Shown one piece after another: positions 51,558-59,802 of a stretch of DNA of 64,000 nt. The DNA comes from Gaiellasilicea sp963705515 (GTDB taxonomy: Bacteria > Actinomycetota > Thermoleophilia > Gaiellales > Gaiellaceae). Both the position numbers and the translations under genes were made by a program. Within the stretch, counting starts at the first letter, position 1, and every line of letters begins with the position of its first letter. The stretch is taken from contig CAVPJV010000008.1 of NCBI GenBank assembly GCA_963705515.1, forward strand, positions 1 through 64,000, read 5' to 3'. A model generated the notes under the pieces. That model did no database searches and was not told the DNA's origin. It worked only from the letters and a program-made list of their open reading frames with translations.

Positions 51558-52748
51558 CTACCCCGCCAACCTGATCGGCATGATCAGGTAGGTGAAGTCG
51601 CCGGCCGCGTCCTCGAGGATCGCCGGCCGGAGCGGATTGATCAGTTTGACGCGCACGTCGTCGCCGACGATCGAGTCGACACCGTCCCGCAGGAACTCTG
51701 CGTTGAAGCCGATCACGAACTCCTCGCCCGTGTACGCGGCCGGCATCGTCTCCCGGGTCTCGCCCACGTCCTGCGTCTGCGCCGAGACGGTCAGCTCGCC
51801 CTCGGCCAGCCGCAGCCGCAGCGGCGAGTTGCGGAGCGCCAGCACCGATGCGCGGCGGACGACGTCGGCGAGCTCGGACTTCGGCAGCGTCAGCTCCACC
51901 TCGAACGTCTCCGGCAGCAGCTGCCTGTAGTTCGGGAACTGGCCGTCGATCCTTCGTGTTGTGAGCCAGGCACCTGTCTCGTCGGCGGAACGTACGCCGA
52001 AGACGACGTGGTTCTCGTGGACGCCGAGCTCGACGGTGTCGCCGCCGGCGAGGCGCGACAGCTCGGTCAGCGCGCGCGCCGGGATGATCGCCTCGAGCTC
52101 CGGCGCGGCGGAATCGAGCTCGGTCTCCTTGACCGAGAGCCGGTACGAGTCGGTGGCGACCATGACGAGCTTCCCCGCCTCGAAGCGGACGAGGATCCCG
52201 GTCAGCACCGGCCGCGACTCGTCGCGGGAGGCGGAGCGGGCGACGCGGTCGATGGTCTCGAGCAGCGCCTCGCGGTCGATCGCGTGCAGCTGGGCATCGA
52301 CGGCCGGTAGCCGCGGGAAGTCCTCGGCGTTGAAGACGTGGAGGCGTGAGCTGTACGAGCCGGAAACGATTTGCACCGTGCCCTCCTCGGGCCGGTACTC
52401 GATCGTGACGTCGCTCTCGGGGAGCAAGCGTGCGAGCTCGACGAGCGGCTTGCCCGGAATGACGACGGCTCCGTCGCCTTCCACCCGAGCATCGAGCGTC
52501 GTCCGCAGCGACAGCTCCATGTCGGTGGCGGCGAGTGTCAGCACATCGCCTTCGGCGCGCAACAGGATCCCGGAGAGCACCTGGACGGTGCCGCGGGTCG
52601 AGACGGCACGGGAGACGACGCCGAGCTTGGCGACGAGCTCGTCGCGGGCAACGTTGATCTTCATCCCCGTTCCGGTGGTCATGCCCGCCATCGTCTCATC
52701 TTCGGTCACATCGTCGCGGAGGCCGGTTCCCGCTGTCTCTGTCTCCAT
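51558..52748 (-). CDS. dnaN: DNA polymerase III sliding clamp
   Basis: 396 residues, three-domain beta clamp. MKINVARDELVAKLGVVSRAVSTRGTVQVLSGILL starts domain 1; FPRLPAV, SRPVLTGI, FPNYRQLLPE and the ending FTYLIMPIRLAG are all typical. ATG 52748 has a GAGAGGA site 11 bases upstream and adds a 28-residue Thr/Gly-rich leader. ATG 52664 gives the usual start MKIN but has a poor ribosome site. Its end is followed at once by recF. Confidence 0.93.
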   Translation of the reverse strand: METETAGTGLRDDVTEDETMAGMTTGTGMKINVARDELVAKLGVVSRAVSTRGTVQVLSGILLRAEGDVLTLAATDMELSLRTTLDARVEGDGAVVIPGKPLVELARLLPESDVTIEYRPEEGTVQIVSGSYSSRLHVFNAEDFPRLPAVDAQLHAIDREALLETIDRVARSASRDESRPVLTGILVRFEAGKLVMVATDSYRLSVKETELDSAAPELEAIIPARALTELSRLAGGDTVELGVHENHVVFGVRSADETGAWLTTRRIDGQFPNYRQLLPETFEVELTLPKSELADVVRRASVLALRNSPLRLRLAEGELTVSAQTQDVGETRETMPAAYTGEEFVIGFNAEFLRDGVDSIVGDDVRVKLINPLRPAILEDAAGDFTYLIMPIRLAG

Positions 52749-52906
52749 AGGTCTGTAAATCCTCTCGTAGAAGTCTTAGGGAGTGTGGACGACGGGGAAG
52801 ACGGTGCGATCCGGCTTCCCGAGCGGGTTTGCGCGGTGGAGGGGACCCGTGGAGAAAACGCTGGTGTCAACAGGGCCGAGTGCGTTCCGACACGTTCCCA
52901 CAGAAA
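52749..52906. other. dnaA-dnaN spacer, possible part of oriC
   Basis: 158 bases with degenerate DnaA-box-like sequences. TGTGGACGA (52784-52792) and CGTGGAGAA (52849-52857) each differ from TGTGGATAA at two positions. TTCCCACAG occurs near 52895. Actinobacterial origins often lie here, but the better boxes are upstream of dnaA. Confidence 0.4.
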
Positions 52907-54271
52907 TCACCCGGCCTGCTTGATCCGTGCCGTCAGCTCCTGCACAAGGTTGTACACAGAGCGGTCCTCGCGGATCATCCCCTCGATCTTCGCGTTCGCA
53001 TGCATCACGGTGGTGTGATCGCGGCCGCCGAACTCCTTGCCGATCTTCGGCAGTGACGAGTCGGTCAGCGCGCGTGAGAGGTACATCGCGACCTGGCGTG
53101 GGTAGGCGATCGACTGGGAGCGCTTGGCGCTGCAGAGCTCGTTCACCGTCATCCCGAAGCGCTCGGACACCGTCTCCTGGATCCGGCGGATCGAGATCTC
53201 GACCGACTGGCCCTGCGGGAAGACGTCCTTGAGCACGTCCTCGGCGAGCTCGACCGTCATCGGCCGGCCGGTCAGCGAGGAGAAAGCGACGACGCGCGTG
53301 AGCGCGCCCTCGAGCTCGCGGATGTTCGTCGTCACCCGCTCGGCGACGTAGGTGAGCACGTCGGGATCGGGCACGTGGATCCGGTCTGTCTTCTCCTTCT
53401 TGCGCAGGATCGCGATGCGCGTCTCCAGGTCGGGCGGCTGGATGTCCGTGATCAGCCCCCACTCGAAGCGTGAGCGCAGACGCTCTTCCAGGGTCGCGAT
53501 CTCCTTCGGCGGCCGGTCGGACGAGATCACGATCTGGCGGCCGGCCTCGTAGAGCGAGTTGAAGGTATGGAAGAACTCCTCCTGGATCCGCTCCTTGCCC
53601 TCGAAGAACTGGACGTCGTCGACGAGCAGGACGTCGTAGGTGCGGTAGCGCTGCTTGAAGCCCTCGATCCGCTTGTCGCGCAGGGAGTTGATGAAGTCGT
53701 TCATAAACGTCTCGCTGGTGACGTAGCGGGCGGTCAGGCCGTTGCCGTGCGCACCGACGTACTGGCCGACCGCCTGCAACAGGTGCGTCTTGCCGAGGCC
53801 GGTCCCGCCGTAGATGAAGAGCGGGTTGTACGCCTGCGCCGGCGCTTCCGCGACCGCGAGTGCGGCGGCGTGCGCGAACCGGTTCGAGGAGCCGATCACG
53901 AATAGGTCGAACGTGTACTTGAGGCTCATCGACCCGCTCGCGGCGGGCTCCGGCGCACGCAGGCGGATGGGCTGCTCGAGCAGGTCGGCACCCTGCTCGG
54001 GGTCGGCCTCGTCGCGCACGCTCAGGTGGATGCGGCGCTCGTGTCCGGTCGCGTCCTTGACCGCGGCCCGGATCAGTCCCAGGAAGTGGCCTTCGATCCA
54101 CTCCCGGGTGAAGTCGTTGGGGACGGAGAGGGTGAAGGCGTCGTCGGTGAGCGCGATTCCCTCGGCGCTTCCGAACCAGCTCTCGAACGTCGCCTCGTTG
54201 AGCGCCCCCTTGAGCCGACTCGACACCTCCTCCCACAGGTTCCCTGCAGTCAGCTCGATTTGGTGCTCCAC
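52907..54271 (-). CDS. dnaA: Chromosomal replication initiator DnaA
   Basis: 454 residues. Domain I NLWEEVSSRLKGALNEATFESWF; domain III AAA+ core LKYTFDLFVIGSSNRFAHAAA, Walker A YGGTGLGKTHLLQAVG, Walker B VLLVDDVQFFEG, sensor ISSDRPPKEI; domain IV ending FGGRDHTTVMHANAKIE, the DnaA-box binding signature. GTG 54271 is chosen as it begins at domain I (VEHQIELTAGNLW); longer versions run into the origin-like spacer. Divergent from rpmH. Confidence 0.95.
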   Translation of the reverse strand: MEHQIELTAGNLWEEVSSRLKGALNEATFESWFGSAEGIALTDDAFTLSVPNDFTREWIEGHFLGLIRAAVKDATGHERRIHLSVRDEADPEQGADLLEQPIRLRAPEPAASGSMSLKYTFDLFVIGSSNRFAHAAALAVAEAPAQAYNPLFIYGGTGLGKTHLLQAVGQYVGAHGNGLTARYVTSETFMNDFINSLRDKRIEGFKQRYRTYDVLLVDDVQFFEGKERIQEEFFHTFNSLYEAGRQIVISSDRPPKEIATLEERLRSRFEWGLITDIQPPDLETRIAILRKKEKTDRIHVPDPDVLTYVAERVTTNIRELEGALTRVVAFSSLTGRPMTVELAEDVLKDVFPQGQSVEISIRRIQETVSERFGMTVNELCSAKRSQSIAYPRQVAMYLSRALTDSSLPKIGKEFGGRDHTTVMHANAKIEGMIREDRSVYNLVQELTARIKQAG

Positions 54272-54569
54272 GCCGCGGCCGGCTCCTTCACTGATGGGGG
54301 TCAGGAAGCGGCGAGCATAGCAGCGTCTCCACGCACCCTCAACACACTCGACCTGCGCCAAAAGAGGGTGATTTGCAGGCTTTTTCCGGCGTCCACACCT
54401 CTTTCCACAGCTGTGGAAACCATGTGGGTGACGGGGGTGAGCGGTGCCCGTTTGCGGGTCTTTTCCCGGACCCACGCCGCCTGTGGATAACCACTTTCGA
54501 ACACCTCGTCTATACTTCCGCTCCCGCCGCTTCGGCGGCTCTTCCTTTTTTCGATCCGGAGTCACTCTC
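54272..54569. other. dnaA-rpmH spacer with DnaA boxes, candidate oriC
   Basis: About 300 gene-free bases. A perfect DnaA box in reverse, TGTGGATAA, is at 54482-54490. TTTCCACAG and CTGTGGAAA form a palindrome at 54403-54420, and GTCCACAC is at ~54392-54399. T/A-richer tracts such as GGCTTTTTCC nearby could serve as an unwinding element. Promoters for dnaA (minus) and rpmH (plus) also have to lie here. Confidence 0.6.
54511..54516 (+). promoter_or_regulatory. -10 element of the rpmH promoter
   Basis: TATACT lies 54 bases before the rpmH TTG start. It is near the consensus TATAAT, and a weak -35 (TTCGAA or similar) is possible ~17 bases upstream, partly over the DnaA box. Binding of DnaA could therefore affect expression of rpmH-rnpA. 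Confidence 0.4.
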
Positions 54570-54704
54570 TTGAAGCGCACCTATCAGCCCAACGTCCGCC
54601 GACGGAAGCGCAAGCACGGCTTCCGCGCGCGGATGTCGACGCGCGCCGGTCAGGCGATTCTCAAGCGCCGCCGCGCCAAGGGCCGCAAGCGGCTCTCCGC
54701 CTGA
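54570..54704 (+). CDS. rpmH: 50S ribosomal protein L34
   Basis: 44 residues, very basic: KRTYQPNVRRRKRKHGFRAR, MSTRAGQAILKRRRAKGRKRLSA. This is the complete and highly conserved L34 sequence. The start is TTG 54570 with a GGAG site eight bases before. First gene of the rpmH-rnpA-yidD-yidC-jag-rsmG string beside the origin. Confidence 0.95.
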   Translation: MKRTYQPNVRRRKRKHGFRARMSTRAGQAILKRRRAKGRKRLSA

Positions 54705-54727
54705 GCACGCCCGACTATCCTCGCACC

Positions 54728-55081
54728 GTGCAGCGTCGCCACCGCCTGTCCCGCTCGCGGGACTTCGACGCCGTCTATCGCAGCGGCCGCTCGGCCTCGA
54801 CCCGTTTTCTCGTCCTCTACTGGTTCCCTCGTCCGGAGGGCGACGAGTCGGACGAGCCGCGGCTCGGCCTCGCGGTCCCCAAGTCGGTCGGGAACGCCGT
54901 CGTCCGCAACCGGGTCAAGCGGCAGTTGCGGGAGACATGGGCCGAGCTGGCCGAACGTGCCCGGCCCGGTCACGACTACGTGCTCGTCGCCCGCCCCGGG
55001 CTGGCCGAGCCGGCGGACACGCGCGGCCACGAGTGGCTCGCCGAGCGCGTGACCGAAGTCCTCGACAAGGCCGCGGCATGA
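54728..55081 (+). CDS. rnpA: Ribonuclease P protein component
   Basis: 117 residues from GTG 54728. RLSRSRDFDAVYRSGRSAST begins the fold, and the RNA-binding signature is VPKSVGNAVVRNRVKRQLRE. It assists the catalytic RNA in trimming tRNA 5' ends. It follows rpmH by 23 bases, and its stop overlaps the yidD start by four bases. Confidence 0.94.
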   Translation: MQRRHRLSRSRDFDAVYRSGRSASTRFLVLYWFPRPEGDESDEPRLGLAVPKSVGNAVVRNRVKRQLRETWAELAERARPGHDYVLVARPGLAEPADTRGHEWLAERVTEVLDKAAA

Positions 55082-55353
55082 GCGGCGTAGGCTCGCCGGA
55101 GCCGCCCAAGAGCGGAGGCGACGGCTTCGCCGTCGCCGGAGCGGGGAAGTATCTGGGCATCGGCCTGGTCTATGCCTGGCGCTACACCTTCGGGCTGCTG
55201 ACGCCGCCGAACACGTGCAAGTACCACCCGAGCTGCTCGCAGTACGCGCTCGACGCGCTGCACGCCCACGGGCTCGTGAAGGGCTCGGCCAAGGCCGCCT
55301 GGCGGCTGCTGCGCTGTAACCCGTGGAGCCACGGCGGGGTCGACCCGGCGTGA
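55078..55353 (+). CDS. yidD: Membrane protein insertion efficiency factor YidD
   Basis: 91 residues. The core is IGLVYAWRYTFGLLTPPNTCKYHPSCSQYALDALHAHG, with the CKYHPSCSQY motif diagnostic of YidD, then AAWRLLRCNPWSHGGVDP. A 23-residue Gly/Pro-rich N-terminal tail precedes it. It assists YidC. Starts at ATG 55078 in overlap with rnpA and ends in overlap with yidC. Confidence 0.93.
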   Translation: MSGVGSPEPPKSGGDGFAVAGAGKYLGIGLVYAWRYTFGLLTPPNTCKYHPSCSQYALDALHAHGLVKGSAKAAWRLLRCNPWSHGGVDPA

Positions 55354-56177
55354 TCGTCGCCGGCATCCTCACCCCGCTCGAGAACCTGCTCACGTGGGTG
55401 CTCACGCACCTGCACGACACGGTCGGGCTCACCTGGGCGTGGTCGATCGTCGGCCTCGTCGTGATCGTCCGGATGCTGCTCGTGCCGCTGACGGTGCGGC
55501 AGATCCACTCGATGCAGAACCTGCAGGCGCACGCGCCCGAGATGAAGGCGATTCAGCAGAAGTACAAGCACGACAAGCAAAAGATGAACGCCGAGATGAT
55601 GGCGTTCTACAAGGAGAACCAGATCAACCCGGCCGCGTCGTGCCTGCCGATGCTGGCCCAGTTCCCCGTCTTCATCGGCCTCTTCTTCGTCCTGAAGGAC
55701 TTCGAGAAGGAGATCATCAACTCGGCCAGCGTGCCGGCGTCCCAACTCGAGTGGCTGCACCTGGTCAACATCACCGAGGACACGAAGGTGGGTTGGGGCC
55801 CGCTGCTGATCGTGCTCTACGCGGCCAGCCAGCTGACCTCGTCGTACCTGATGTCGCAGAACATGCAGCCGGCGCAGCGCGTGATGCTGCTCGTCCTCCC
55901 GATCGCCTTCATCCCCTTCGTGCTCAACTTCCCGGCGGGCCTGATGATCTACTGGCTGACCACGAACCTGTGGACGACCGGACAGGGCCTGATCACGAGG
56001 CGGCTGACGCCGAAGCCGCAACCGCCGCCGAAGAAGAGCTCGCGAACGCCGCCGAAGGCGGAGGTGGAGGCCGCAGCCGCGGCGCAGGCGGCCAAGCCGG
56101 CCGCCGAGAAGAAACCGGCGACTGCGCCGACGCGCGTCCGTAAGGTGAAGCGGAAGAAGGGCGGCTCGCGGCGGTGA
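55350..56177 (+). CDS. yidC: Membrane protein insertase YidC/Oxa1
   Basis: 275 residues, without the large periplasmic domain of E. coli YidC, as in Gram-positives. Conserved segments: WAWSIVGLVVIVRMLLVPLTVRQ with the groove Arg, coiled loop MQNLQAHAPEMKAIQQKYK, NPAASCLPMLAQFPVFIGLFF, and NFPAGLMIYWLTTNLW. The C-terminus is a basic Lys/Arg/Pro/Ala tail that can bind ribosomes. GTG 55350 overlaps the yidD stop. Inserts and folds inner-membrane proteins. Confidence 0.93.
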   Translation: MIVAGILTPLENLLTWVLTHLHDTVGLTWAWSIVGLVVIVRMLLVPLTVRQIHSMQNLQAHAPEMKAIQQKYKHDKQKMNAEMMAFYKENQINPAASCLPMLAQFPVFIGLFFVLKDFEKEIINSASVPASQLEWLHLVNITEDTKVGWGPLLIVLYAASQLTSSYLMSQNMQPAQRVMLLVLPIAFIPFVLNFPAGLMIYWLTTNLWTTGQGLITRRLTPKPQPPPKKSSRTPPKAEVEAAAAAQAAKPAAEKKPATAPTRVRKVKRKKGGSRR

Positions 56178-56881
56178 GCGAGATCGCGGTCGAGATGACC
56201 GGTGAGACCGTCGGCGAGGCGAAGTGGGCCGCCCTCCGTGAGCTCGAGCGGATGCGGCCGGGGCTCGATAAGGAGGCCGTCCGCTTCCAGGTGGTCAGTG
56301 AGGGCGAGCGCGGCCTGCTCGGCGTCGGCTACGAGCCGGCGCGCGTGATCGCTTCCGTCGACGAGGGCTCGGCTCCGGCCCGTGAGCCGCACGAGCCGAG
56401 CGCCGCCCGCGACGGCGAGAGCGACGACGCAGCCCGGCTGCGCGACCTCGTCGAGCGGATCGCGTACGAGATCGGCGTTCGCTGCACGGTCGAGGTCGAG
56501 GAGAACGACGACGAGATCCGGGTCGTCTGCGACGGCGACGAGCTCGGGATGCTGATCGGCCGCCACGGACAGACGATCGACGCGATCCAGTACCTTGCGA
56601 ACGCGATCGTCTTCCGCGGCCGCTACGAGGAGCGCAAGCCACTGGTCGTCGATGCGGCCGGCTACCGCGACCGCCGCCAGGCGACCCTCGACGCGCTGGC
56701 GATCCGCATGGCCGAGCAGGTCTCCGCCACGGGGCAGCGCGTCGAGCTCGAGCCGATGACTGCGGTCGAGCGGAAGATCGTCCACGAGAAGCTGAAGGAC
56801 GACCCCGAGATCGAGACGGCCAGCGAGGGCACCGAGCCCAACCGCTTCGTCGTCATCTATCCCCGCCACGTCGACGTCTGA
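56174..56881 (+). CDS. jag: Jag/KhpB RNA-binding protein (KH-R3H)
   Basis: 235 residues. The N-terminal Jag-N domain (VEMTGETVGEAKWAALRELE, RGLLGVG) is followed by an acidic linker. The KH domain has DGDELGMLIGRHGQTIDAIQYLANAI, and the R3H domain has VELEPMTAVERKIVHEKLKDD, ending FVVIYPRH. Binds RNA and links translation with envelope growth in Gram-positives. Its place directly after yidC is conserved. Confidence 0.92.
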   Translation: MSEIAVEMTGETVGEAKWAALRELERMRPGLDKEAVRFQVVSEGERGLLGVGYEPARVIASVDEGSAPAREPHEPSAARDGESDDAARLRDLVERIAYEIGVRCTVEVEENDDEIRVVCDGDELGMLIGRHGQTIDAIQYLANAIVFRGRYEERKPLVVDAAGYRDRRQATLDALAIRMAEQVSATGQRVELEPMTAVERKIVHEKLKDDPEIETASEGTEPNRFVVIYPRHVDV

Positions 56882-56906
56882 GCTCCTCGACCGCTGGCTC
56901 GCCGGC

Positions 56907-57461
56907 GTGCTGGCAACGCCCGGCCTGACCGCGCTGAAGGACCCGGCCGAGGCGCGGCGCGTGCTGCTCGACGACGCGCTCGCGGGCCTCGAGTTCGTGC
57001 GCCGCTTCGAGGGCCCGGTCGTCGACGTCGGCAGCGGCGGCGGCACGCCCGGGATCCCTCTCGCCGCGTCTCTGCCGGAGCGCGAGGTGACGCTGCTCGA
57101 GGCGGAACGCCGCAAGACGGCGTTCCTCGAGCGCTGGACGGTGGAGCTGCCGAACCTCCACGTCGTCTGGGGCCGCGCCGAGAGCCAAGCGACAGACTGT
57201 TACAAGGTCGCGGTTGCGAAGGCGCTTGCGCAGCCGCCGGTTGCGGCGGAGTGGTGCCTGCCACTCGTCGCGGAGGGCGGCGGCGTCGTGCTCTGGGTCG
57301 GCCCGTCCGTCGACGAGGACGCGGTTGCCATTGTTGCAGGGAAGATCGCCGGCGAGCTGGAGGAGTCCCGGCCCGGCTTCATCGTGATCCGGAAGACCGG
57401 GCCGACGCCGCCAGGCTTCCCGCGGCGACCCGGTGTCGCGAAGAAACGACCCCTCGCCTGA
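56907..57461 (+). CDS. rsmG: 16S rRNA (guanine527-N7)-methyltransferase
   Basis: 184 residues from GTG 56907; family members are usually ~210-240. TPGLTALKDPAEARRVLLDDAL, the SAM motif VVDVGSGGGTPGIPLA, and the typical ending GFPRRPGVAKKRPLA are clear. The homologous N-terminus appears to reach upstream (ELLDRWLAG) but no ATG, GTG or TTG is available there. Residues QATDCYK are encoded by a copy of the 23-bp palindromic repeat at 57185-57207. They lie where the family varies, so activity may be kept. Confidence 0.88.
   Translation: MLATPGLTALKDPAEARRVLLDDALAGLEFVRRFEGPVVDVGSGGGTPGIPLAASLPEREVTLLEAERRKTAFLERWTVELPNLHVVWGRAESQATDCYKVAVAKALAQPPVAAEWCLPLVAEGGGVVLWVGPSVDEDAVAIVAGKIAGELEESRPGFIVIRKTGPTPPGFPRRPGVAKKRPLA
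57185..57207. repeat. 23-bp palindromic repeat copy inside rsmG
   Basis: CCAAGCGACAG-A-CTGTTACAAGG fits the consensus of the other three copies with a few changes. The reading frame passes through it, and it encodes part of a surface-type loop of RsmG. This suggests insertion into, or conversion of, coding DNA without loss of frame. Confidence 0.65.
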
Positions 57462-57464
57462 GCG

Positions 57465-57487
57465 CCAAGTAACAGTCTGTTACTTGG
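57465..57487. repeat. 23-bp palindromic repeat, perfect copy
   Basis: Arms CCAAGTAACAG and CTGTTACTTGG pair perfectly around a central T. It lies between the convergent rsmG stop (57461) and the DUF6886-like gene, whose TAA stop (57480-57482) is part of the repeat. With a 1-base centre, a DNA-bound dimer site is more natural than a hairpin, though a cruciform or RNA stem is possible. Confidence 0.85.
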
Positions 57488-58028
57488 CCGGCTGCGCGTT
57501 CCGGAGCCGCATGCCGCTGAACTCGAGTGTCGAGGCGGCGACCTCGTTCCAGAGCGGCCAGATGCTCGGCAGGACGCGGAGCTCGATCGCGGCTCGCTCG
57601 TGTCGGCCGACGAGGTCGTCGACGAGGTCGATCGCGATCGGCACCACAGTCTCGCGGCTGATCCAGTACCCGCCGACCCCCGGATGCGGCTCGAAGCGAT
57701 CGTCAGGGAGCCGGTAGGCGAACACCGTCGTGGCGTGCATGCGGTCGAGCCAGGCCTCCTCGATCACGTGCACGCGAGACGACGCGCCGAGCAGTCGCTC
57801 CGCGTCCTCGGGCGTCGTCTCCGCGTCGGCCCAGAACGTTCCGCGCGGGCAGTCGCGCGGGAACCAGTAGAGCGGCACGTGGCGGGTGTCGATTGCCCAG
57901 ACGAGCGGCTCGCGCTCCGCCGCGGTGGCGCTGATGTGCGGCTCGAAGAGGGCGATCTCCGGGTTCTCGCTCACGTGCCAGAGCGCATGCGGGCCCTCGT
58001 CTCGGTAGGGCGGAGCCGGCCCTCTCAT
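57480..58028 (-). CDS. DUF6886-like hypothetical protein
   Basis: 182 residues from ATG 58028. ALWHVSENPEIALFEPH, EPLVWAIDTRHVPLYWFPRDCPRGTFWA, VHVIEEAWLDRMHATTVFAYRLPDD and VGGYWISRETVVPI are strongly patterned. They match from memory the DUF6886 family found in soil bacteria. The motif HVS..P.I..F.P is also seen in proteins related to ADP-ribosyl/RNA 2'-phosphotransferase folds, but no function is established. Its stop codon lies in the palindromic repeat. Divergent from parA. Confidence 0.7.
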   Translation of the reverse strand: MRGPAPPYRDEGPHALWHVSENPEIALFEPHISATAAEREPLVWAIDTRHVPLYWFPRDCPRGTFWADAETTPEDAERLLGASSRVHVIEEAWLDRMHATTVFAYRLPDDRFEPHPGVGGYWISRETVVPIAIDLVDDLVGRHERAAIELRVLPSIWPLWNEVAASTLEFSGMRLRNAQPAK

Positions 58029-58067
58029 CGGACGAGAATAGTCCGACCCCGTCTCTAGACTCGCACC

Positions 58068-58823
58068 GTGGCCGGCACCATCTACGCGATCGCGAACCAG
58101 AAGGGCGGCGTCGGCAAGACGACGACCGCCGTCAATCTCGCCGCCTGCCTCGCCGAGGCGGGCGAGCGCGCGCTGCTCATCGATCTCGACCCGCAGGCGA
58201 ACGCCACGTCCGGTCTGGGCGAGAAGGCGAACGGGACGTCGAGCTACGACCTCTTGGACGGTGCGCCCGTCGCCGAGGTCGCCAGGCCGACCCGGTTCGG
58301 GAACCTCGAGCTCGTGCCCGCGAAGCCCGCCCTTGCCGGCGCCGCGATCGAGCTCTCCGACCACCCGGACGGCGAGCGCTACCTCCAGGGCTCGCTGACG
58401 GGAGCCCGCGACCGCTACGGCTACGTCTTCCTCGACTGCCCGCCGTCGTACGGGCCGCTCACCGTGAACGCGCTGGCCGCCGCCGACCGCGTGATCGTTC
58501 CGGTTCAGGCCGAGTACTACGCCCTCGAGGGGTTGTCGCAGCTGCTCGGCTCGATCGAGCTCGTCAAGGCTCGGCTCAATCCCCGCCTCGGCATCGCCGG
58601 GATCCTTCTGACGATGGTCGACGGGCGCACCAGGCTTGCAGCCGAGGTCGAGGCCGAGGTGCGCCGCCACTTCGGTGATCTCGTCTTCACCACGACCGTG
58701 CCGCGGTCGGTCCGCCTCGCCGAGGCGCCGAGCCACGGCCTCCCTGCGATCGCGTACGACCGCCGCTCCTCCGGGGCGGAGGCGTACTGGAAGGTGGCGA
58801 TGGAGCTTGTCGAGCGCGCCTAG
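58068..58823 (+). CDS. parA: Chromosome-partitioning ATPase ParA (Soj)
   Basis: 251 residues from GTG 58068. Deviant Walker A NQKGGVGKTTTAVNLA, Walker A' LIDLDPQANAT, Walker B VFLDCPPSYGPLT. No N-terminal DNA-binding extension, so it is the chromosomal type. It moves origin regions with ParB, encoded in overlap downstream. The location beside dnaA/rsmG is the standard one. Confidence 0.93.
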   Translation: MAGTIYAIANQKGGVGKTTTAVNLAACLAEAGERALLIDLDPQANATSGLGEKANGTSSYDLLDGAPVAEVARPTRFGNLELVPAKPALAGAAIELSDHPDGERYLQGSLTGARDRYGYVFLDCPPSYGPLTVNALAAADRVIVPVQAEYYALEGLSQLLGSIELVKARLNPRLGIAGILLTMVDGRTRLAAEVEAEVRRHFGDLVFTTTVPRSVRLAEAPSHGLPAIAYDRRSSGAEAYWKVAMELVERA

Positions 58824-59646
58824 ACGCGGCCTCGGCCGCGGCCTCGAAGTCCTGATCGGCGGCGCCGAGAGCGGCGGCACCCAGCTTGCTGAGCTGCCGG
58901 TCGACGCGATCTACGCCAACCCACGGCAGCCGCGCCGCCGCTTCGAGCCGGAGGCCACCACCGGCCTTGCGAGCTCGATCAAGCAGCAGGGTCTGCTCCA
59001 GCCGATCGTTGTGCGGCCGCGTGCGGCCGGCGGCTACGAGCTGATCGCCGGCGAGCGCCGCTGGCGCGCCGCGCGCGAGGCCGGGATCGACGTGCTGCCC
59101 GCTCTCATCCGAGAGGCCGATGACCGCGACACGCTCCTGCTCGCCCTCGTCGAGAACGTCGCTCGCGAGCAGCTCTCGCCCGTGGAGGAGGCACGCGCGT
59201 ACGCCTCGCTCGTGGACGAGTTCGAGCTCTCGCTGGGTGACGTCGCCGAGCGCGTCGGCCGGTCGAAGTCGTCCGTCTCGAACCGATTGCGCCTGCTCGA
59301 GCTGCCCGAGGAAGTGCTCTGGATGGTCGCCCGCGGCGAGCTGACCGAGGGTCACGCTCGCGCCGTGCTCTCGCTCCCCGACCACGACGCGCGCAAGAAG
59401 CTCGCGAAGCGGATCGCCCGCGACGGGATGTCGGTCCGCGCTGCCGAGAAGGCTGCCCAGGACGGTGGGGCCGCCCGACGCCCTCGGTCGTCGCCGTCCG
59501 TCGATCCCGCCCTCGCGGAACGCGCCCGCAGCGCGGCAGAGCGGCTCACCGGCCTGCCCGCGCGCGTCAGCGCCGGCAAGCTCGAGATCCATTTCGGCGA
59601 GGAGCTGAGGCTCGAGGAGCTCGTCGAAGTCCTCGAAAGTCTCTAG
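58807..59646 (+). CDS. parB: Chromosome-partitioning protein ParB (Spo0J)
   Basis: 279 residues. RRGLGRGLEVLI is the conserved ParA-interacting N-terminus. ANPRQPRRRFEPEA and GYELIAGERRWRAAREAGI form the CTP-binding ParB domain with the GERR box, then LALVENVAREQLSPVEEA. The helix-turn-helix is LSLGDVAERVGRSKSSVSNRLRLLELP, and the C-terminal dimer domain follows. TTG 58807 lies inside the end of parA; no better start keeps RRGLGRG. I saw no parS site of the common type in the window. Confidence 0.92.
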   Translation: MSSAPRRGLGRGLEVLIGGAESGGTQLAELPVDAIYANPRQPRRRFEPEATTGLASSIKQQGLLQPIVVRPRAAGGYELIAGERRWRAAREAGIDVLPALIREADDRDTLLLALVENVAREQLSPVEEARAYASLVDEFELSLGDVAERVGRSKSSVSNRLRLLELPEEVLWMVARGELTEGHARAVLSLPDHDARKKLAKRIARDGMSVRAAEKAAQDGGAARRPRSSPSVDPALAERARSAAERLTGLPARVSAGKLEIHFGEELRLEELVEVLESL

Positions 59647-59647
59647 C

Positions 59648-59653
59648 TACAAT
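59648..59653 (+). promoter_or_regulatory. -10 element of the tRNA-Ile promoter
   Basis: TACAAT starts 16 bases before the mature tRNA 5' end, directly after the parB stop. No good -35 element is visible within parB. Confidence 0.35.
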
Positions 59654-59663
59654 CGCCGTCCGC

Positions 59664-59737
<74 letters not shown>

Positions 59738-59802
59738 TGAAAGAACCGCGAAGAAGCGTTTCCCCGGTTGGTCCTGGCGGGGCCGCGAGGGCCCGAGTTG
59801 CA

